Below, piece after piece: positions 61,728-64,000 of a stretch of DNA of 64,000 nt. Positions within the stretch are counted from its first letter, which is position 1, and each line of letters begins with the position of its first letter. Under the pieces are notes generated by a model. That model was not told the DNA's origin, did no database searches, and worked only from the letters and a program-made list of their open reading frames with translations. The stretch covers positions 2,683,520 through 2,747,519 of the forward strand of contig NZ_LT965928.1 in NCBI RefSeq assembly GCF_900239935.1, given 5' to 3'. The DNA comes from Pseudoalteromonas carrageenovora IAM 12662 (GTDB taxonomy: Bacteria; Pseudomonadota; Gammaproteobacteria; Enterobacterales; Alteromonadaceae). Position numbers and translations under genes: made by a program.

Positions 61728-62579
61728 TTATACTGAAAATGGATACTGAATCGGTTCGTGGCTTTGATACCCCGTGACTTCAAAGTCGTCACGCGTTACC
61801 CACGTTTCTATATCTTCTAACGTCTTTATTTTTGGGTTAATTGCTAGTTTAGGCGATTCGAACGGTTCGCGCTTTAATTGCACGTCTCGCATTAGTTCTA
61901 GTTGGTTTTCGTAAATATGGGCATTAGCAATTTTATGATACGCCTTACCTGCTTTATGCCCTGTAATTTGAGCTACCAATGCAAGTAAAACAAAACACTG
62001 AATTTGATTGAAATTAAGCCCCAGTGGCACATCACAGCTGCGCTGATACGATGTTAAATATAGCGTGTCACCAAGCAGTGAAAAAGTATGCGTGTGCATA
62101 CATGGGCGCAAACAACCAAGCTCAAATTCGCCGGGATTATAAAAAGTAACGATTTCCCCTCTATCATCAATACCATTTTTTAAGTTATTAATAACTTTAG
62201 CAAGCTGATCGAGCGTTGAACCATCTGGTCGCTGCCATCCGCGGCCTTGCACGCCGTAGACGCGGCCCATGTCGTCTTCACCTTTACGGTTGGGGTTATT
62301 AAGCCATGCGCCGTTGTCGTTAGCATTTGCATCCCAGGTTTTACAGCCAATATCACGAAACTGCTCTGCACTATCGTAACCACGTAAATACCCTAATAAC
62401 TCAGCAATCGCTGCTTTATAGTAGCTTTTTCGCGTGGTGATCATAGGAAACTTATTATTCGCTACGTCGTACTCTAAGTCAGCGTTTATAACCGTTAAAC
62501 AACGCGTACCTGTACGCTTATTTTCTACCCACTGGCCTTCGTCAACAATACGCTGACATAATTCTAAATATTGTTTCAT
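61728..62579 (-). CDS. thyA: Thymidylate synthase ThyA
   Basis: ThyA makes dTMP from dUMP with methylene-tetrahydrofolate. The 283-residue protein has the active-site Cys in [11 protein letters not shown], the dUMP-binding [20 protein letters not shown] and the C-terminal [13 protein letters not shown]. The active site reads R-P-C-M-H-T-H instead of the A-P-C-H-A-F of the E. coli type, a pattern of a thyA subgroup. It lies 10 bases after lgt, the widespread lgt-thyA pair. Confidence 0.96.
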   Translation of the reverse strand: MKQYLELCQRIVDEGQWVENKRTGTRCLTVINADLEYDVANNKFPMITTRKSYYKAAIAELLGYLRGYDSAEQFRDIGCKTWDANANDNGAWLNNPNRKGEDDMGRVYGVQGRGWQRPDGSTLDQLAKVINNLKNGIDDRGEIVTFYNPGEFELGCLRPCMHTHTFSLLGDTLYLTSYQRSCDVPLGLNFNQIQCFVLLALVAQITGHKAGKAYHKIANAHIYENQLELMRDVQLKREPFESPKLAINPKIKTLEDIETWVTRDDFEVTGYQSHEPIQYPFSV

Positions 62580-62589
62580 GCTGTTTTTA

Positions 62590-63393
62590 TTATGCCTTAG
62601 CTGTTTTAACTTGTTGTGGTTGTTTGTATGCCCAAATTAATAAACCTAAACCGCCCACAATCATTGGAAGTGATAATATTTGACCCATCGAAATAAAGTC
62701 AGCAAACAGCCCTAGTTGCGCATCTGGTTGACGGAAGTATTCAATGCAGAATCTAAATACACCATAACCTAGTAAAAATACACCCGCTACACTACCCGCT
62801 GGACGCGGTTTTTTAATAAACCATTGCAGGATTAAAAAGAGTACTAGGCCTTCAAAAAATGCTTCATATAATTGTGATGGATGACGCGCAAGTGGCCCGC
62901 CTGTAGGAAATACCATAGCCCAAGGCACATCGGTCACTCGCCCCCACAGCTCGCCATTAATAAAGTTACCTATTCTTCCAGCTAATAAACCAACAGGGAC
63001 AAGCGGAGCAACAAAATCGCCAACTTGAAGCAATGATTTTTTGCGTGTCCACGAGAAAATGGCTACAGCTGTTATAACTCCCAACGTGCCGCCATGAAAA
63101 GACATACCACCTTGATCTATTCTAAATAAATAAAGCGGGTTTTCTATAAAGTAACTAAACTGATAAAACAATACATAACCAATACGCCCACCAAGAATTA
63201 CCCCTAGCATGCCATAAAATAGTAAGTCGCTTACCTGATCTTTTGTCCAACCTGAATTAGGTTTTGCAGCTTGGCGATTAGTGAACCACATCGCAAACGC
63301 AAAACCAATTAAATACATTAACCCGTACCAACGTACGCTTAGCGGCCCAACAGAAAAAATTATTGGATCAATTTGAGGAAACTCAAGTGCCAT
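62590..63393 (-). CDS. lgt: Prolipoprotein diacylglyceryl transferase Lgt
   Basis: Lgt attaches diacylglycerol to the lipobox Cys of prolipoproteins, including the many lipoproteins encoded nearby. From the ATG at 63393 the product is 267 residues. That start places the N-terminus at [20 protein letters not shown] and avoids overlap with the upstream gene. An in-frame ATG at 63441 would overlap it by 35 bases. Several membrane helices are present, along with the Lgt signature ([20 protein letters not shown]) and essential residues in YGLMYLIGF and [14 protein letters not shown]. Confidence 0.96.
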   Translation of the reverse strand: MALEFPQIDPIIFSVGPLSVRWYGLMYLIGFAFAMWFTNRQAAKPNSGWTKDQVSDLLFYGMLGVILGGRIGYVLFYQFSYFIENPLYLFRIDQGGMSFHGGTLGVITAVAIFSWTRKKSLLQVGDFVAPLVPVGLLAGRIGNFINGELWGRVTDVPWAMVFPTGGPLARHPSQLYEAFFEGLVLFLILQWFIKKPRPAGSVAGVFLLGYGVFRFCIEYFRQPDAQLGLFADFISMGQILSLPMIVGGLGLLIWAYKQPQQVKTAKA

Positions 63394-63406
63394 AAAAAAT
63401 AAACCT

Positions 63407-64000
63407 TTAGCTAAAAACCATTTTAAGTGCGATAACAACAAGCAATACCGCGAAAACTTTCTTTATTGTATTAACAGGTAAATAATGAGTTGCTTTAGCG
63501 CCTATAGGCGCAACAAACCATGATGTAATAACAATCCCAAATAACACAGGTAAATAAACAAACCCTGCAAAACCATGTTCTAAATCGGTAACTTGCCAAC
63601 CTGCACTAATATACCCAATAGAACCAAATAAGGCGATAACAATGCCGCAAGCAGCAGCGCAACCTATGGCTTTTTTTATATCTACCGAAAAATAATTAAG
63701 CATTGGAACAATAAGCGCCCCACCACCAATACCAATTAAACCAGATAAGCCACCCATTAGAGCCGATATAGCTCCCAAAATAGGGCCTGCTGGTAAAGGC
63801 TGCTCCACGACTGCTTTTTTGCGGGTCGACAACACCATCCTCGCAGCAATAAACACGACGCTGATAGCAAACACAGTTCGTAAAATTTGCTCAGGAATGA
63901 GACTTGCGGCAAAGCCACTAATTAATGCCCCTAACGCAACGCCTGACATAACCCAAGGAGCTATTTCCCACGGCACATTATCATTTTTATGATGAGCTAA
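63407..64000 (-). CDS. TauE/SafE-family membrane permease (5' end outside window)
   Basis: A membrane protein of the TauE/SafE (DUF81) family, often linked to sulfite or sulfonate export. About 198 residues are visible. The reading frame stays open to base 64000, so the true start lies outside. A GTG at 63976 is an internal candidate but would cut off the N-terminal repeat. Visible motifs are [20 protein letters not shown] (the family Gly-rich motif) and hydrophobic helices in a repeated pattern. It ends 13 bases before the lgt start. The substrate is unknown. Confidence 0.88.
   Translation of the reverse strand, partial: LAHHKNDNVPWEIAPWVMSGVALGALISGFAASLIPEQILRTVFAISVVFIAARMVLSTRKKAVVEQPLPAGPILGAISALMGGLSGLIGIGGGALIVPMLNYFSVDIKKAIGCAAACGIVIALFGSIGYISAGWQVTDLEHGFAGFVYLPVLFGIVITSWFVAPIGAKATHYLPVNTIKKVFAVLLVVIALKMVFS

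Overview
The window looks like a chromosome segment from a marine gammaproteobacterium of the Alteromonadales, most probably Pseudoalteromonas or a close relative. The reasons are moderately AT-rich DNA, a Vibrio/Shewanella-style flagellar gene order with sigma-54 and sigma-28 promoters and FlgP/FlgT/FlgO proteins, a peroxiredoxin-glutaredoxin hybrid beside oxyR, and a LapA/BpfA-type adhesin locus. The genus is inferred from gene content and style, not from a marker gene.

Region 1 (1-17.1 kb) is the rod/hook/flagellin block. On the minus strand lie, in transcription order, cheV-cheR, flgBCDE, flgFGHI, flgJKL and two flagellin genes (the second runs off the left edge). On the plus strand lie flgA and flgMN. 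The DNA supports several transcription units: sigma-54 sites of -24/-12 type precede flgB, flgF, flgJ and the first flagellin, sigma-28 sites precede the second flagellin and flgM, and hairpin terminators close cheR, flgE, flgI, the first flagellin and flgN.

Region 2 (17.2-43 kb) is a complete Lap-type biofilm adhesin system placed between flgN and flgP/flgT. It holds a 5,445-residue adhesin with an N-terminal retention module and a T-A-A-G LapG-type cleavage site, a divergent type I secretion system (TolC fused to OmpA, ABC transporter, membrane-fusion protein), a LuxR-type regulator with a degenerate receiver, and lapG-lapD, the periplasmic protease and its c-di-GMP-receptor partner. About 55 Ig-like domains make up the adhesin. 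Its last 36 form four consecutive super-repeats of nine domains (831, 831, 829 and about 830 residues), and six near-identical 94-residue repeats lie further upstream.

Region 3 (43-49.3 kb) resumes the flagellar theme with divergent flgP and flgT, each with its own sigma-54 site. Oxidative-stress genes follow (oxyR, a Prx-Grx hybrid under a clear OxyR operator, a dihydrolipoamide-dehydrogenase-like flavoprotein), then a DHH phosphoesterase.

Region 4 (49.3-51.4 kb) is a small accessory patch: a DUF4303-type protein, a 331-residue protein of unknown function with a G8 tract, and tRNA-Arg(CCT). The predicted tRNA leader consists of ten perfect copies of a 7-nt repeat.

Region 5 (51.4-60.5 kb) is a minus-strand cluster of ten genes for exported proteins: two SPOR-type lipoproteins, two DUF4402-type subunits, a PapD-like chaperone, a 982-residue usher-like barrel protein with a SPOR-like tail, a third SPOR lipoprotein and three FlgO-family lipoproteins. 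I consider this the best candidate for an undescribed surface-fibre system. Region 6 (60.8-64 kb) is housekeeping: galU, thyA, lgt and a partial TauE/SafE permease.
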